A DNA stretch of 64,000 bases from Luteimonas aquatica (GCF_022662575.1 NZ_JALBFU010000001.1:1119810-1183809); one strand, 5' to 3'. Shown: positions 41,704 through 51,683, counted from the first letter of the stretch. Notes: generated from the sequence alone by a model not told the origin. Numbers and translations are program-made.

Positions 41704-42950
41704 GCGAAACGCTCCGGGGCGTAGGGCGCGGGATCGAAATGCGGCGTGCGTCCGCAGACGAGGTCGGCGACCAGCTCGCCGGTGCCGGTGCTCATGCTCA
41801 CGCCGAGCATGCCGTGGCCGGTGGCCAGCCATACGTGGCGATGGCGCGGCGAGCGGCCGATCAGCGGGATGTCGTCGGCGGCGATCGGCCGCCAGCCATA
41901 CCACTCCTCGCGCTTCACCGGCCCGACCGGCTCGTGCAGGTATTCGCGCGCGCCGCGTTCGAGCGCGTCCAGGCGGCGGCGGTTGAGCGTTTCGTCGTAG
42001 CCGGAGAATTCCATGGTGCTGCCCAGGCGGTAGCCGCTGTCCCACACGGTGACGCAGACGCTGCGCTCGTAGAGCACGATCGGCTGTTTCGGCGCCAGCG
42101 CCGGACGGTCGTAGGTGATCGAATAGCCCTTGCCCGGCTGCAGCGGGATGCGCGCCAGTCCGGTCGCCCTGGCCAGCAGCGGCGACCAGGCGCCGGTGGC
42201 GACGACCAGCTCCCGTCCCTCGAAATCGCCGCGCGGGGTGGACGCGCGCACCCGGTCGTCGTCCTCGCGGATACCCTGCACGCGGCAGTCCTCCTCGATC
42301 AGGCCGCCGGCCGCGCGGACCGCGCGCGCCAGACCGGCCACGTAGCGGTCCGGCCGCAGGCGCGCGTCGCCCGGGAAGCGGATCGCCCCGCGCACGCCCT
42401 CGCGCAGGGCCGACTCCCGGCGCAGGTACTCGGCGCCGTCGATCGCCTCCGAGGCGATGCCCAGCTCGGCCAGCGGCGGCAGTTCCTTCGCGAAGTGCTC
42501 GAGCACGCGCGCGTCGCGGAACACGTAGTCCACGCCCTCCTCGGCGTACTCGCAATCCAGCCCGTAACGCTCCACCCATTGCGGCAGCCATTGCCGCGAG
42601 GCCTTCAGGAGGGTGGCGCGCGAGACCATCGCCGAGCGCCAGTGGCCGGCATTGCAGCGCGAGGCGAAATGCAGCGCCCAGGACCACAGCTCCCGGTCCA
42701 GGCGCGGACGCAGGTAGAACGGCGCATCGGGGGTCAGCATCCAGCGCAGGGCCTTGGCGACCGCGCCCGGCTCGGCCAGCGGCGCGGCGTGGCTGGGGGT
42801 GATGGTGCCGCAGTTGCCGTGCGAGCTGCCGCTGCCGACCGCACTGGCCTCCAGCACGCGCACGCCGCGGCCGGCATCGAGCAACGCCAACGCGCTGGCC
42901 AGCCCGATCACCCCACCGCCAATGATCAGGACGTCATCGGGTTGGTTCAT
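41700..42950 (-). CDS. DadA-like FAD-dependent D-amino-acid dehydrogenase
   Basis: 416 residues. DVLIIGGGVIGLASALALLDAG is the Rossmann FAD motif, followed by SSHGNCGTITPSHA, LQPGKGYSITYDRP, the C-terminal GWRPIAADDIPLIG and LATGHGMLGVSM, as in DadA-type dehydrogenases. It oxidises a D-amino acid or D-hydroxyproline to the keto or imine product; the substrate is not set by sequence alone. No racemase or lhp genes are adjacent. It overlaps gor by 4 nt and is divergent from the M4 protease gene. Confidence 0.88.
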   Translation of the reverse strand: MNQPDDVLIIGGGVIGLASALALLDAGRGVRVLEASAVGSGSSHGNCGTITPSHAAPLAEPGAVAKALRWMLTPDAPFYLRPRLDRELWSWALHFASRCNAGHWRSAMVSRATLLKASRQWLPQWVERYGLDCEYAEEGVDYVFRDARVLEHFAKELPPLAELGIASEAIDGAEYLRRESALREGVRGAIRFPGDARLRPDRYVAGLARAVRAAGGLIEEDCRVQGIREDDDRVRASTPRGDFEGRELVVATGAWSPLLARATGLARIPLQPGKGYSITYDRPALAPKQPIVLYERSVCVTVWDSGYRLGSTMEFSGYDETLNRRRLDALERGAREYLHEPVGPVKREEWYGWRPIAADDIPLIGRSPRHRHVWLATGHGMLGVSMSTGTGELVADLVCGRTPHFDPAPYAPERFA

Positions 42951-43182
42951 GGCGCCAGTTTACCGGCTGGCGCCGGAATTTCACCGGGCATTCACGCCTT
43001 GTGGCATGCAGTTCGCAGGTCATGCCACGGAACGGCCTGTCCGTCGGCGGCATGCTGTGTTCCGCCAAGCGATCGCTCCCCATCACCGAGCCATGGGAGG
43101 TCCGATTCCATGCGCTTTCGCGGTGCGGCGTCGGAGCGGGCGAAGGAAAATCCCGCCGCATGGGCGCTATTGCGCGCGCAAC
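42951..43182. other. Upstream part of the divergent spacer
   Basis: The spacer from the FAD dehydrogenase start to the first M4 protease gene is 419 bp. This part holds no supported gene; it must include the minus-strand promoter for the dehydrogenase and gor. Confidence 0.4.
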
Positions 43183-43212
43183 ATGACACGGCTCCCGGAA
43201 CCTCCCTAGAGT
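43183..43212 (+). promoter_or_regulatory. Promoter of the first M4 protease gene
   Basis: ATGACA (43183-43188), 18-nt spacer, TAGAGT (43207-43212). The second M4 gene has the same arrangement (ATGACA, 18 nt, TAAGTT), with about a dozen shared bases just upstream and within, which supports both. The leader is about 150 nt. Confidence 0.65.
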
Positions 43213-43245
43213 CGAACACGCCGAAGCCCTTCCCGCCCTATCGCG

Positions 43246-43261
43246 GCCGCAAGCTTGCGGC
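43246..43261. promoter_or_regulatory. 16-bp palindrome in the M4 protease leader
   Basis: gccgcaagcttgcggc is fully self-complementary with no loop and lies 34 bp after the -10 box. It could be an operator or a chance match. It is absent from the leader of the second M4 gene. Confidence 0.3.
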
Positions 43262-43369
43262 AGGGGTCCCGGCGTTTCATCGCGGCACCAGAAGACGGAC
43301 CGATTGCGCGATTCCGCATACCGGTCGTCGGCATGTCCATCCTCATTTCCTCACCGAGAGAGATACGAA

Positions 43370-45028
43370 ATGAATATGCAATCGCATCCGCTCAAACTCG
43401 CCATCGCGACGGCGCTGGCACTCCCGCTCTCCGCCTTCGCGGCGTCCCCAGGCTTCTCTTCCGGCGCCGCGCAACGCGCGCAGGCGTTGGCGGACGTTAC
43501 CGCCAACGCCAAGGCCCTGCAGCGCAACGACAGCGACAGCTTCACCGCCCGCGACACCGTCGTCGACGCCGACGGCACCGAGCACGTGCGCTTCGACCGC
43601 AGCTATCGCGGTCTGCGCATGATCGGCGGCGACGTCATCGTCAGCTCGCGCAACGGCACGATGAAGTCGGCGCGGCTGTCGCTGCGCAGCGCCCTGCGTC
43701 CCGCGCTGACCGCGCGCATCGGCAAGCAGCAGGCGGCGGACGCGGCCAGCGCGCGCTTCGGCGGCGACGTCCTGGAGATCAGCAGCAACCAGCTGGTGGT
43801 CTATGCCCGCGGCCCGAAGCCGGTACTGGCCTACGAGGTGATCGTGCAGGGCGATCCCACCAGCACGCATTCGGGCATGGTGACCTACTACGTGGACGCG
43901 ATCGGCGGGAAAACCCTCGCCGTCGAGGACAACTTCCAGACCGCGGCCGCGGTCGGCACCGGCAATTCCTACTACTACGGCGACCTCAGTCTCGACACCG
44001 ACAAGAAGAGCACCACCAGGTACGACCTGATCGACACCACCCGCGGCAACGGCAGCGTCTACGACATGAAGGGCGCGACGGTCAGCAACGCGCTCGACTT
44101 CCTGCTCGGCTCCTTCTCGGCCACGCTGTTCACCGACAGCGACAACACCTGGGGCAATCACGCCACCAGCGATCGCGCCACGGTCGCGGCAGACATCCAG
44201 TACGGCGTCTCCAAGACCTGGGACTACTACAAGAATGTGCACGGCCGCAACGGCATCTTCAACGACGGCGCGGGCATCAAGAGCTACGCCCACACCAACT
44301 TCAAGACCTCCAGCGGCGCCACCACCGGGGCGAACGCGGCGTTCCTGTACGCGGCGGTCTTCGGCATCAAGGCGATGGTCTACGGCGACGGCGATGCCAC
44401 GCGCGGCTACGGCCCGATGGTCGCCATCGACGTGGCCGGCCACGAGATGTCGCACGGCGTGAACGCGGCCACGGCCAACCTGGCCTATTCGGGCGACGCC
44501 GGCGGCCTCAACGAGGGCAATTCCGACATCCTCGGCACCCTGGTCGAGTTCTACACCAACAACGTCAACGACCCGGGCGACTACCGGATCGGCGAAACCC
44601 TGCGCACCGGGGGCCTGGCGCTGCGCGACATGTACAACCAGGGCGCCGACGGCAAGTCGTTCAACTGCTACATCGGCGGCAGCGGCTTCGATCCGAACCA
44701 GGCGGCGGGCGGCGCGCACGATCCGCACTACACCTCGGGCGTGGCCAATCGCTTCTTCTACCTGCTCGCCGAGGGGGCCGTCGTGCCGGCCGGCTCCGGC
44801 CTCACGCCCGCGCAGCTGGTGTGCAACGGCGACACCGCGATCGCCGGCATCGGCCGCGACAAGGCCGGCAAGATCTGGTACCGGGCGCTGACCACCAAGT
44901 TCACCTCCAGCACCACCTACCCGCAGGCCCGCGCGGCGACGTTGGCGGCGGCGAGCGAGCTGTACGGCGCGGGTTCCGCGGAATACAGCACGGTGGCGCG
45001 CGCCTGGAGCGCGGCCAACGTCAACTGA
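43370..45028 (+). CDS. M4-family (thermolysin-like) secreted metalloprotease
   Basis: 552 residues. Signal peptide to about residue 25 (LAIATALALPLSAFA), an FTP/PepSY propeptide to about 190, and a catalytic domain with HEMSH at 358-362 and the third zinc ligand Glu382 in GGLNEGNSDILG. FRNGIF and the C-terminal VARAWSAANVN are family features. Thermolysin-like proteases are made as proenzymes and degrade extracellular proteins. AGAGAG precedes the ATG. A related gene follows in tandem, so this is one half of a duplication. Confidence 0.95.
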   Translation: MNMQSHPLKLAIATALALPLSAFAASPGFSSGAAQRAQALADVTANAKALQRNDSDSFTARDTVVDADGTEHVRFDRSYRGLRMIGGDVIVSSRNGTMKSARLSLRSALRPALTARIGKQQAADAASARFGGDVLEISSNQLVVYARGPKPVLAYEVIVQGDPTSTHSGMVTYYVDAIGGKTLAVEDNFQTAAAVGTGNSYYYGDLSLDTDKKSTTRYDLIDTTRGNGSVYDMKGATVSNALDFLLGSFSATLFTDSDNTWGNHATSDRATVAADIQYGVSKTWDYYKNVHGRNGIFNDGAGIKSYAHTNFKTSSGATTGANAAFLYAAVFGIKAMVYGDGDATRGYGPMVAIDVAGHEMSHGVNAATANLAYSGDAGGLNEGNSDILGTLVEFYTNNVNDPGDYRIGETLRTGGLALRDMYNQGADGKSFNCYIGGSGFDPNQAAGGAHDPHYTSGVANRFFYLLAEGAVVPAGSGLTPAQLVCNGDTAIAGIGRDKAGKIWYRALTTKFTSSTTYPQARAATLAAASELYGAGSAEYSTVARAWSAANVN

Positions 45029-45055
45029 TCACTTTTTCTCATTCCGTCATGTCCG

Positions 45056-45086
45056 AAAAGACGGCCGGCGCCCGCCGGCCGTTTTC
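45056..45086 (+). terminator. Rho-independent terminator of first M4 gene
   Basis: A strong stem acggccggcg / cgccggccgt with flanking A and T runs lies 30 bp after the first M4 stop. Confidence 0.8.
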
Positions 45087-45189
45087 ATGGAACGCACAAC
45101 GGGGCATCCACCCTACTTTGGCGAAAAGGGCGGCGATTACGCCGCGATGCGCCCCTTACGCAACGCCTCGCCCCTGCTGCGTACGCAAC

Positions 45190-45219
45190 ATGACAGGCGT
45201 CTCGGGCTTCTCCTAAGTT
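45190..45219 (+). promoter_or_regulatory. Promoter of the second M4 protease gene
   Basis: ATGACA (45190-45195), 18-nt spacer and TAAGTT (45214-45219), matching the first M4 promoter. The 75-nt leader ends in CCGAGAGAGAAAC before the ATG. Confidence 0.6.
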
Positions 45220-45300
45220 GCGCGCAGCCCGGCCACGGCGCGCCGCTCGCAACGCGGACCGCAGCCAAGCCGGGCGACCTTCATCATCCGAGAGAGAAAC

Positions 45301-46968
45301 ATGCAAACGCACCCGCTCAAGATCGCGATCCTGGCTTCGCTCGCGCTGCCGCTGTCCGCTTTCGCCGCGTCTCCCGACTTCTCCCGGGCCGGGGCCCCGA
45401 ACAAGTTCTCCGCCGTCGTGCAGCGCGCGCAGGGGCTGGTCGGCGTTCCCGCCAACGCCAAGGCGCTGCAGCGCGCCGACGGCGATGACTTCGTCGCCGC
45501 CGACGTCACCATCGACGCCAACGGCGATTCGCATACCCGATTCAAGCGCAGCTTCCAGGGCCTGCCGGTGATCTTCGGCGACACGGTGGTGCATTCGCGC
45601 AACGGCCTGCTCGCCAAGGCCAGCACGACCCTGCGCAGCGCCGCCCGTCCGGCGTCGCTGAAGCCGCGCATCTCCGCCGACGAGGCCATGGTTACCGCGG
45701 GCGTGAAGTTCGCCGGCACCATCGACCAGCTCGGCAGCAACGGCCTGGTGGTCTACGCCCGCGGCGCCAAGCCCGTGCTGGCCTACGAGGTGCGCGTGCG
45801 CGGCGTGTCCGAGCGCTGGGGCAGCGCCGACATGCGCTATTTCGTCGACGCCACCAGCAACAAGGTGCTCGACGGCTGGAACATCTTCAAGACCGCCGCC
45901 GCCACCGGCACCGGCAAGACGCTGCTGCTGGGCAACGTCTCGATCACCACCGACAAGGTCAGCAGCACCAGCTACCGCCTGCTCGACCCCACCCGCGGCA
46001 ACGGCAGTACCCGCAACGGCAACAACAAGGTGATCGACAGCGTCTACAACACCGCGCCGATCTTCACCGACGCCGACAACGTCTGGGGCACCAACACCAC
46101 CTCCTCGGGCGTGACCGCGGCCGCCGACGCGCACTACGGCGTGGCCGCGACCTGGGACTTCTACAAGAACACCTTCGGCCGCAACGGCATCTTCAACGAC
46201 GGCGTCGGCGTAAAGAGCATCGTCAACGTCAAGTTCTACACGCCCAGCGGCACCACCACGCCGAACAATGCCGGCTGGTACGGCGCGCCTTACAAGTTCA
46301 TGGCCTACGGCTACGGCGGCGGCTCCTACAACCCCTTCGTCGCCCTGGACGTGGCCGGCCACGAGATGACCCACGGCGTGACCGAGGCCACCGCCGACCT
46401 GGCCTACTCCGGCGACGCCGGCGGCCTGAACGAAGCCAGCTCCGACATCATGGGCACGCTGGTGGAGTTCTCGATCGCCAACGCCAACGATCCGGGCGAC
46501 TACCTGATCGGCGAGAAGATCTACAAGAGCAATCCCGGCGGCACGACCGCGCTGCGCTACATGTTCAAGCCCAGCGTGGACGGCGACAGCCACGACTGCT
46601 ACCCCAGCGGCGGCTTCCCGGCCAACGACGACCTCACCAACGATCCGCACTACACCTCGGGCGTCGGCAACCACTTCTTCTACCTGCTGGCGGAAGGCGC
46701 GGTGGTCCCCACCGGGTTCGGCTCGGGCACGACCTTCAACCTGACGCCCGCCAAGCTGGTGTGCAACGGCGACACCACCGTCGCCGGCATCGGCCGCAGC
46801 AAGGCCGGCGCGATCTGGTACCGCGCGCTGACGGTGTACATGAACTCGGGCACGACCTACCCGCAGGCGCGCACCGCCACCCTCAACGCGGCCACCGACC
46901 TGTACGGCGCCGGCTCGGCCGAATACAACGCGGTCGCCAAGGCCTGGAGCGCGGTCAGCGTCAACTGA
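45301..46968 (+). CDS. M4-family (thermolysin-like) secreted metalloprotease, paralog
   Basis: 555 residues. Signal peptide (IAILASLALPLSAFA), propeptide to about 200, HEMTH at 354-358 and zinc Glu378 in GGLNEASSDIMG. It shares the start region, catalytic core and C-terminal YNAVAKAWSAVSVN with the preceding gene, but differs over much of the propeptide and in loops. This suggests an older tandem duplication with separate expression, since each copy has its own promoter and terminator. The GAGAGA before the ATG is the ribosome-binding site. Confidence 0.95.
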   Translation: MQTHPLKIAILASLALPLSAFAASPDFSRAGAPNKFSAVVQRAQGLVGVPANAKALQRADGDDFVAADVTIDANGDSHTRFKRSFQGLPVIFGDTVVHSRNGLLAKASTTLRSAARPASLKPRISADEAMVTAGVKFAGTIDQLGSNGLVVYARGAKPVLAYEVRVRGVSERWGSADMRYFVDATSNKVLDGWNIFKTAAATGTGKTLLLGNVSITTDKVSSTSYRLLDPTRGNGSTRNGNNKVIDSVYNTAPIFTDADNVWGTNTTSSGVTAAADAHYGVAATWDFYKNTFGRNGIFNDGVGVKSIVNVKFYTPSGTTTPNNAGWYGAPYKFMAYGYGGGSYNPFVALDVAGHEMTHGVTEATADLAYSGDAGGLNEASSDIMGTLVEFSIANANDPGDYLIGEKIYKSNPGGTTALRYMFKPSVDGDSHDCYPSGGFPANDDLTNDPHYTSGVGNHFFYLLAEGAVVPTGFGSGTTFNLTPAKLVCNGDTTVAGIGRSKAGAIWYRALTVYMNSGTTYPQARTATLNAATDLYGAGSAEYNAVAKAWSAVSVN

Positions 46969-46994
46969 GGACGCCCTCCGCCAGGACGCGAAAG

Positions 46995-47023
46995 AAAACG
47001 GCCCGCGCGAGCGGGCCGTTTTT
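46995..47023. terminator. Bidirectional terminator between M4 gene and slyD
   Basis: aaaacggcccgc / gcgggccgtttt with loop gcga, between the two convergent stops (46968 and 47056). Confidence 0.85.
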
Positions 47024-47055
47024 CGTCGGTGCCGTGCGATGCGGCGGCGGACCGC

Positions 47056-47535
47056 TCAGTGCTCGTGGCCGCCGTCGCCGTGGACGTGGCCGTGTTCGAG
47101 CTCTTCCTTGCCGGCTTCGCGCACGTCGACGATCTCGATGTCGAAGTGCAGGTCCTTGCCGGCCATCGGATGGTTCAGATCGACGTCGACCACGCTCATG
47201 CCGACCTTCTCGATGGTGACCGCGCGCGGACCGAAGTTGGTGTTGAGCACCACCTGCTGTCCCGGGGCCAGCTTCTGGTCGCCGAAGTGCTTCTTGGGCA
47301 CGCGCTGGGTCAGGCCCTCGCGGCGCTCGCCGTAGGCCTCGGCGGCGGGGACGTCGACGCCGAAGCTGTCGCCTGCCTCGTGGCCGTCCAGCGCCTTCTC
47401 CAGGCCCGGGATGATGTTGCCGTGGCCGATGAGGATCGCCAGCGGTTCGCGCTCCTTGGAGGTCTCGATCGGCTCCTGCCCGGATTCGGACACGGTGTAG
47501 TGGAAACGGACGACGCTGTCTTTCGCGATTTTCAT
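47056..47535 (-). CDS. slyD: FKBP-type peptidyl-prolyl isomerase SlyD
   Basis: 159 residues. The FKBP domain is split by an insert-in-flap, as in SlyD: VVRFHYTVSESG, ILIGHGNIIPGLEKAL, FGVDVPAAEAYGER and LNHPMAGKDLHFDIEIVDV. The His-rich C-terminus (EHGHVHGDGGHEH) would bind nickel or other metals. SlyD is a chaperone-isomerase. The start at 47535 is the conserved Met-Lys; an in-frame extension upstream is not conserved. Convergent with the second protease gene. Confidence 0.95.
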   Translation of the reverse strand: MKIAKDSVVRFHYTVSESGQEPIETSKEREPLAILIGHGNIIPGLEKALDGHEAGDSFGVDVPAAEAYGERREGLTQRVPKKHFGDQKLAPGQQVVLNTNFGPRAVTIEKVGMSVVDVDLNHPMAGKDLHFDIEIVDVREAGKEELEHGHVHGDGGHEH

Positions 47536-47624
47536 GGACGGACGACTCGCTGGGCGGCGGGGCCGCCTGCCTGTGAATGGGAAGGTTGTGGACGCAAAGG
47601 GGATTCGGCCAAGATGCGGCCTCG

Positions 47625-48239
47625 ATGAACCACGTCGCCCATTATCCCGGCTCCGCCGATCCGGCGCCAATCCTCGCTCCCGGCGCGCACGCAGGCGCCC
47701 CTGCGCTTGCGCCGACCCGCGTCCTCCTGCGCTACGCGCCGCTATTGGGCGCGCTGCTGCTTCTGGCCGGCTGCGGCGGCCGCGAGCAGGTGCGCGCCAA
47801 GCGCCCACAGGCGCCGCCGCCGCCCTCGCGGACCTGGACGATGGTGCAGCCGGACAATCCGGCCGCCGCCAACGCGGTGCTGATGCGCGCGCTCGGCCTG
47901 GTGGGGACCCCCTACCGCTACGGCGGCAACACCCCCGAGGGCGGCTTCGACTGCAGCGGCCTGGTCAATTACGTCTACCGCGACATGCTCGACCTGCGCC
48001 TGCCGCGCACCTCCCGCGACCTGGCCGCCTACCAGGGGCCGCGCATCCAGCCCGAGCGCCTGGCCAGCGGGGACCTGGTCTTTTTCGGCAGCCGCGGGCA
48101 GGTCACCCATGTCGGGATCTACGTCGGCGAGGGGCGCTTCGTGCATGCCCCGAGCACCGGCGGAACGGTCCGGCTGGACTACCTGGACGGCGCCTACTGG
48201 CGCGACCACTACAGCGGAGCTAAACGGGTGCTGAAGTGA
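47625..48239 (+). CDS. NlpC/P60 lipoprotein endopeptidase
   Basis: 204 residues. The lipobox LLLLAGC follows an unusually long N-terminal region (about 45 residues), so the real start may be internal. The NlpC/P60 domain has GTPYRYGGNTPEGGFDCSGL with catalytic Cys, then THVGIYVGEG (His) and FVHAPSTGG. Such enzymes cut D-gamma-glutamyl-diaminopimelate bonds in peptidoglycan. A second member follows on the same strand. Confidence 0.88.
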   Translation: MNHVAHYPGSADPAPILAPGAHAGAPALAPTRVLLRYAPLLGALLLLAGCGGREQVRAKRPQAPPPPSRTWTMVQPDNPAAANAVLMRALGLVGTPYRYGGNTPEGGFDCSGLVNYVYRDMLDLRLPRTSRDLAAYQGPRIQPERLASGDLVFFGSRGQVTHVGIYVGEGRFVHAPSTGGTVRLDYLDGAYWRDHYSGAKRVLK

Positions 48240-48252
48240 GTTTGTGACAGAT

Positions 48253-48281
48253 TTGCACCCGGTTTTACGAATTTCTAACGA
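48253..48281 (+). promoter_or_regulatory. Putative promoter for the second NlpC/P60 gene
   Basis: TTGCAC (48253-48258), 17-nt spacer, TAACGA (48276-48281) in a clearly AT-rich stretch that stands out from its GC-rich flanks. Confidence 0.5.
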
Positions 48282-48348
48282 TTTTTGAACCAAATCAAAG
48301 GCTTGCTAGGGCACCATCCCGCCTCATCGATTCAATCATTAACCGCGC

Positions 48349-49023
48349 GTGACGACTTCCGACCCATCCTCAGGCCGCCGCGCCGCCTCCTCCTGCCCCA
48401 AGACGGGCATCCGTTCCCTCCTTCTCATCGGTCTGCTGGCCGCCGCGCCGGCCATGGCCGGGACCGGCCTGACCGGCGACTCGGCCGATCAGCCGCTGGC
48501 CGACACCCCGGCCATCCAGATCGCCACCGCCCCGGTGCCCATGCTGCAGGCCGCGGCGCCCGACCGCATCCTGTTCGCCGGCGACGCCAGCCGGCAGATC
48601 GCCGCCACCGGCAAGGCCGCGACCGACGCGCCGGCCAACGGCGACGGCCGCGTGCAGAACGTGCTCAAGCGCGCCCTCGCCCTGCTCGGCACGCCCTATC
48701 GCTGGGGCGGCACCTCGACCGAAGGCTTCGACTGCAGCGGCCTGGTCGGCTACGTGTTCCGCAGCGCGCTCGGTATCGAGCTTCCGCGCGTCTCGCGCGA
48801 GATGGCCTCCAGCGGCGAGAAGATCGACCGCGACGCGCTCAGCGCCGGCGACCTGGTGTTCTTCAGCCGCCGCGGCCGCCGCGTCGACCATGTCGGCATC
48901 TACGTCGGCAACGGCAATTTCGTGCATGCCCCGCGCACCGGCCGGGACGTCACCATCTCCAGCCTCGCCGACGGGTACTGGAGCCGCAAGTTCATGCAGG
49001 CGCGGCGCGTGTCCGGCATCTGA
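48349..49023 (+). CDS. NlpC/P60 endopeptidase with Sec signal peptide
   Basis: 224 residues from a GTG at 48349. A basic N-terminus and hydrophobic stretch (SLLLIGLLAAAPAMA) are cut near residue 38. A low-complexity linker precedes the domain: GTPYRWGGTSTEGFDCSGL (catalytic Cys), DHVGIYVGNG (His) and FVHAPRTG. It is a paralog of the gene before it but secreted without a lipobox, so one may act at the membrane and the other freely in the periplasm. It has its own promoter and terminator. Confidence 0.92.
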   Translation: MTTSDPSSGRRAASSCPKTGIRSLLLIGLLAAAPAMAGTGLTGDSADQPLADTPAIQIATAPVPMLQAAAPDRILFAGDASRQIAATGKAATDAPANGDGRVQNVLKRALALLGTPYRWGGTSTEGFDCSGLVGYVFRSALGIELPRVSREMASSGEKIDRDALSAGDLVFFSRRGRRVDHVGIYVGNGNFVHAPRTGRDVTISSLADGYWSRKFMQARRVSGI

Positions 49024-49060
49024 TCGCCGGCCCGGATCCACGCTGCGACCGCAGCATCGA

Positions 49061-49085
49061 GAAACCGCCCATCGTGGCGGTTTTC
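49061..49085 (+). terminator. Rho-independent terminator of NlpC/P60 gene 2
   Basis: aaaccgcc / ggcggttt stem, loop catcgt, followed by ttttctttt, 38 bp after the stop. Confidence 0.8.
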
Positions 49086-49230
49086 TTTTGCCCGCTTTTA
49101 TATGATCGAGAGGCTGCGCGATGGAGGCAGCCTGGCGTTCCGCGTCCGCCGTCGGGCGCCATGGTGAAGTGAGGCGTCGAAATGGAGACGCCTAGACAAA
49201 CGTCGATTCACTAACCGAAGGAGAAACAGC

Positions 49231-49509
49231 ATGACCCGAACGAAAAAGATCGTGGTGGGCGGCGCCCTCGTGGCCGGCATCCTGGTGTCGCTGGCCGCCT
49301 GGGCCTATCCGATGCCGGGGCCGAACCAGGAAACGGTGGTGACCTACTACAGCTCGGCGGCGCGCACGGACGTGGTGGGCGTCAGGAGCTTCCGCGATGG
49401 GCAGTGCGAGATCTACCACCTGACCTGGGGCATCACCAGCAGCTATCAGACCGTCGAAGTCCTCGATTGCGCGAGCAACGACGGAGACGTGCCTCCCGGC
49501 GTGGAGTGA
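49231..49509 (+). CDS. Small exported protein, DUF6289-like
   Basis: 92 residues. A basic N-terminus and hydrophobic segment (VVGGALVAGILVSLAAWA) form a signal peptide or anchor. The mature part has TYYSSAARTDVVGVRSFRDG, close to the YYSDAxxTxVVG pattern of the small DUF6289 proteins of Lysobacterales, and two cysteines (CEIYHLTW, DCASND). AAGGAG lies 8 nt upstream of the ATG. Role unknown. A TATGAT at 49101-49106 may be its -10. Confidence 0.7.
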   Translation: MTRTKKIVVGGALVAGILVSLAAWAYPMPGPNQETVVTYYSSAARTDVVGVRSFRDGQCEIYHLTWGITSSYQTVEVLDCASNDGDVPPGVE

Positions 49510-49540
49510 CGGCTTCCGCCGCGTACCCGCAGGGCCGCCC

Positions 49541-50047
49541 TCAACCGGCGGCCTTGTCCGTTTCGCCGTCGTGGTAGTGGGCGACGGTGCCCTCGATATC
49601 CTTGCTCAGCGCCATCACCTGGGTGGCGTACTCGCCCAGGCGCCGGTCCTCGGGGTTCTGCGGCGTCCAGGCCGGCACCGGGATCGGCTTGCCTTCCACG
49701 GCGTCGAGCGCGACGAACACGATCACGCAATGCGTGCACAGGCGCTCGCTGCCCTCGTCCATCGGGTTGCGCGCACGCACGTCGATGGCGAAATGCATGC
49801 TGGTGGTGCCGGTATGCACCAGCTTGGCCGAGACCGTCACCAGGTCGCCGATCCGGATCGGCGCCACGAAGCGGATGCCGCCCACGGCCACGGTGACGCT
49901 GTAGTGCCCGCTCCAGCCCACGGCGGCGGCATAGCCGACCTGGTCGATCCACTTCATCACCGCGCCGCCGTGCACCTTGCCGCCGTAGTTCACGTCCGCC
50001 GGCTCGGCCAGGAAACGGAAGTTGAGTTCGCGCTGATGACCGCTCAT
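49541..50047 (-). CDS. Acyl-CoA thioesterase, hotdog fold (YciA/BACH-like)
   Basis: 168 residues from the ATG at 50047, after GGAG. FLAEPADVNYGGKVHGGAVM is the hotdog thioesterase signature with the catalytic Asp; GDLVTVSAKLVHTGTTSMHF follows. It hydrolyses medium- to long-chain acyl-CoA. It converges on the small exported gene (31 bp between stops). In-frame extension upstream is not conserved. Confidence 0.88.
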   Translation of the reverse strand: MSGHQRELNFRFLAEPADVNYGGKVHGGAVMKWIDQVGYAAAVGWSGHYSVTVAVGGIRFVAPIRIGDLVTVSAKLVHTGTTSMHFAIDVRARNPMDEGSERLCTHCVIVFVALDAVEGKPIPVPAWTPQNPEDRRLGEYATQVMALSKDIEGTVAHYHDGETDKAAG

Positions 50048-50210
50048 GCCGGGCTCCGTGATGCGGCTGCGGGAATGGCGCCGCGCGGCGCCATTGTGCA
50101 CGCGCGCGTGCCCGCCGCGGCGGCCACGGCCGGCCGCCGCGGGACGCCGCTGTTGCCAGTTGCCCCGGCGCGCGCCATCCTAATGGCGCAATCAACGCAG
50201 AGGACGCGCG

Positions 50211-50654
50211 ATGGTACGTACCATCCTGGGGAGTGTGACCGGCATCATCCTGGCCGTGCTGGCGCTGTACGGCGCGCAGTACGGATACGCCCATTTCCAC
50301 CCCGCGCCGCGCGGCGCGGTGCCGGCGACGCCGGAAGCCGTGGCCGCGTTCGTCTCGAAGTCGAACCCGACCGAACTGGTGGACTACGCCACCTCCGCTC
50401 CAGTGCAGGCCATCGCCTGCCTGCTGGCCGGCTGGGCCCTGTCCGCCTTCCTCGGCGGCTGGCTGGGCGCGGCGATCGCCAAGCCCCATCGCGGCAGCGC
50501 GGCCACCGTGGTCGGCGCGCTGGTCACCGTGGCGGTGGTCGTCTACGCCACCTGGATGCCGGCCCAGGCCTGGATCACCGTCGTCGGACTGCTGCTGCCG
50601 ATGCTGTTCGCGCTGCTCGGCGGGCGCCTGGCGATGCCGCGACGCGAATTCTGA
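50211..50654 (+). CDS. Small membrane protein of unknown function
   Basis: 147 residues with four hydrophobic spans: about 4-22 (LGSVTGIILAVLALYGAQ), 67-87 (AIACLLAGWALSAFLGGWLG), 96-114 and 120-138. Charged loops between spans. AGAGGA lies correctly before the ATG at 50211. No domain recognised. Divergent from the thioesterase. Confidence 0.65.
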   Translation: MVRTILGSVTGIILAVLALYGAQYGYAHFHPAPRGAVPATPEAVAAFVSKSNPTELVDYATSAPVQAIACLLAGWALSAFLGGWLGAAIAKPHRGSAATVVGALVTVAVVVYATWMPAQAWITVVGLLLPMLFALLGGRLAMPRREF

Positions 50655-51683
<1,029 letters not shown>

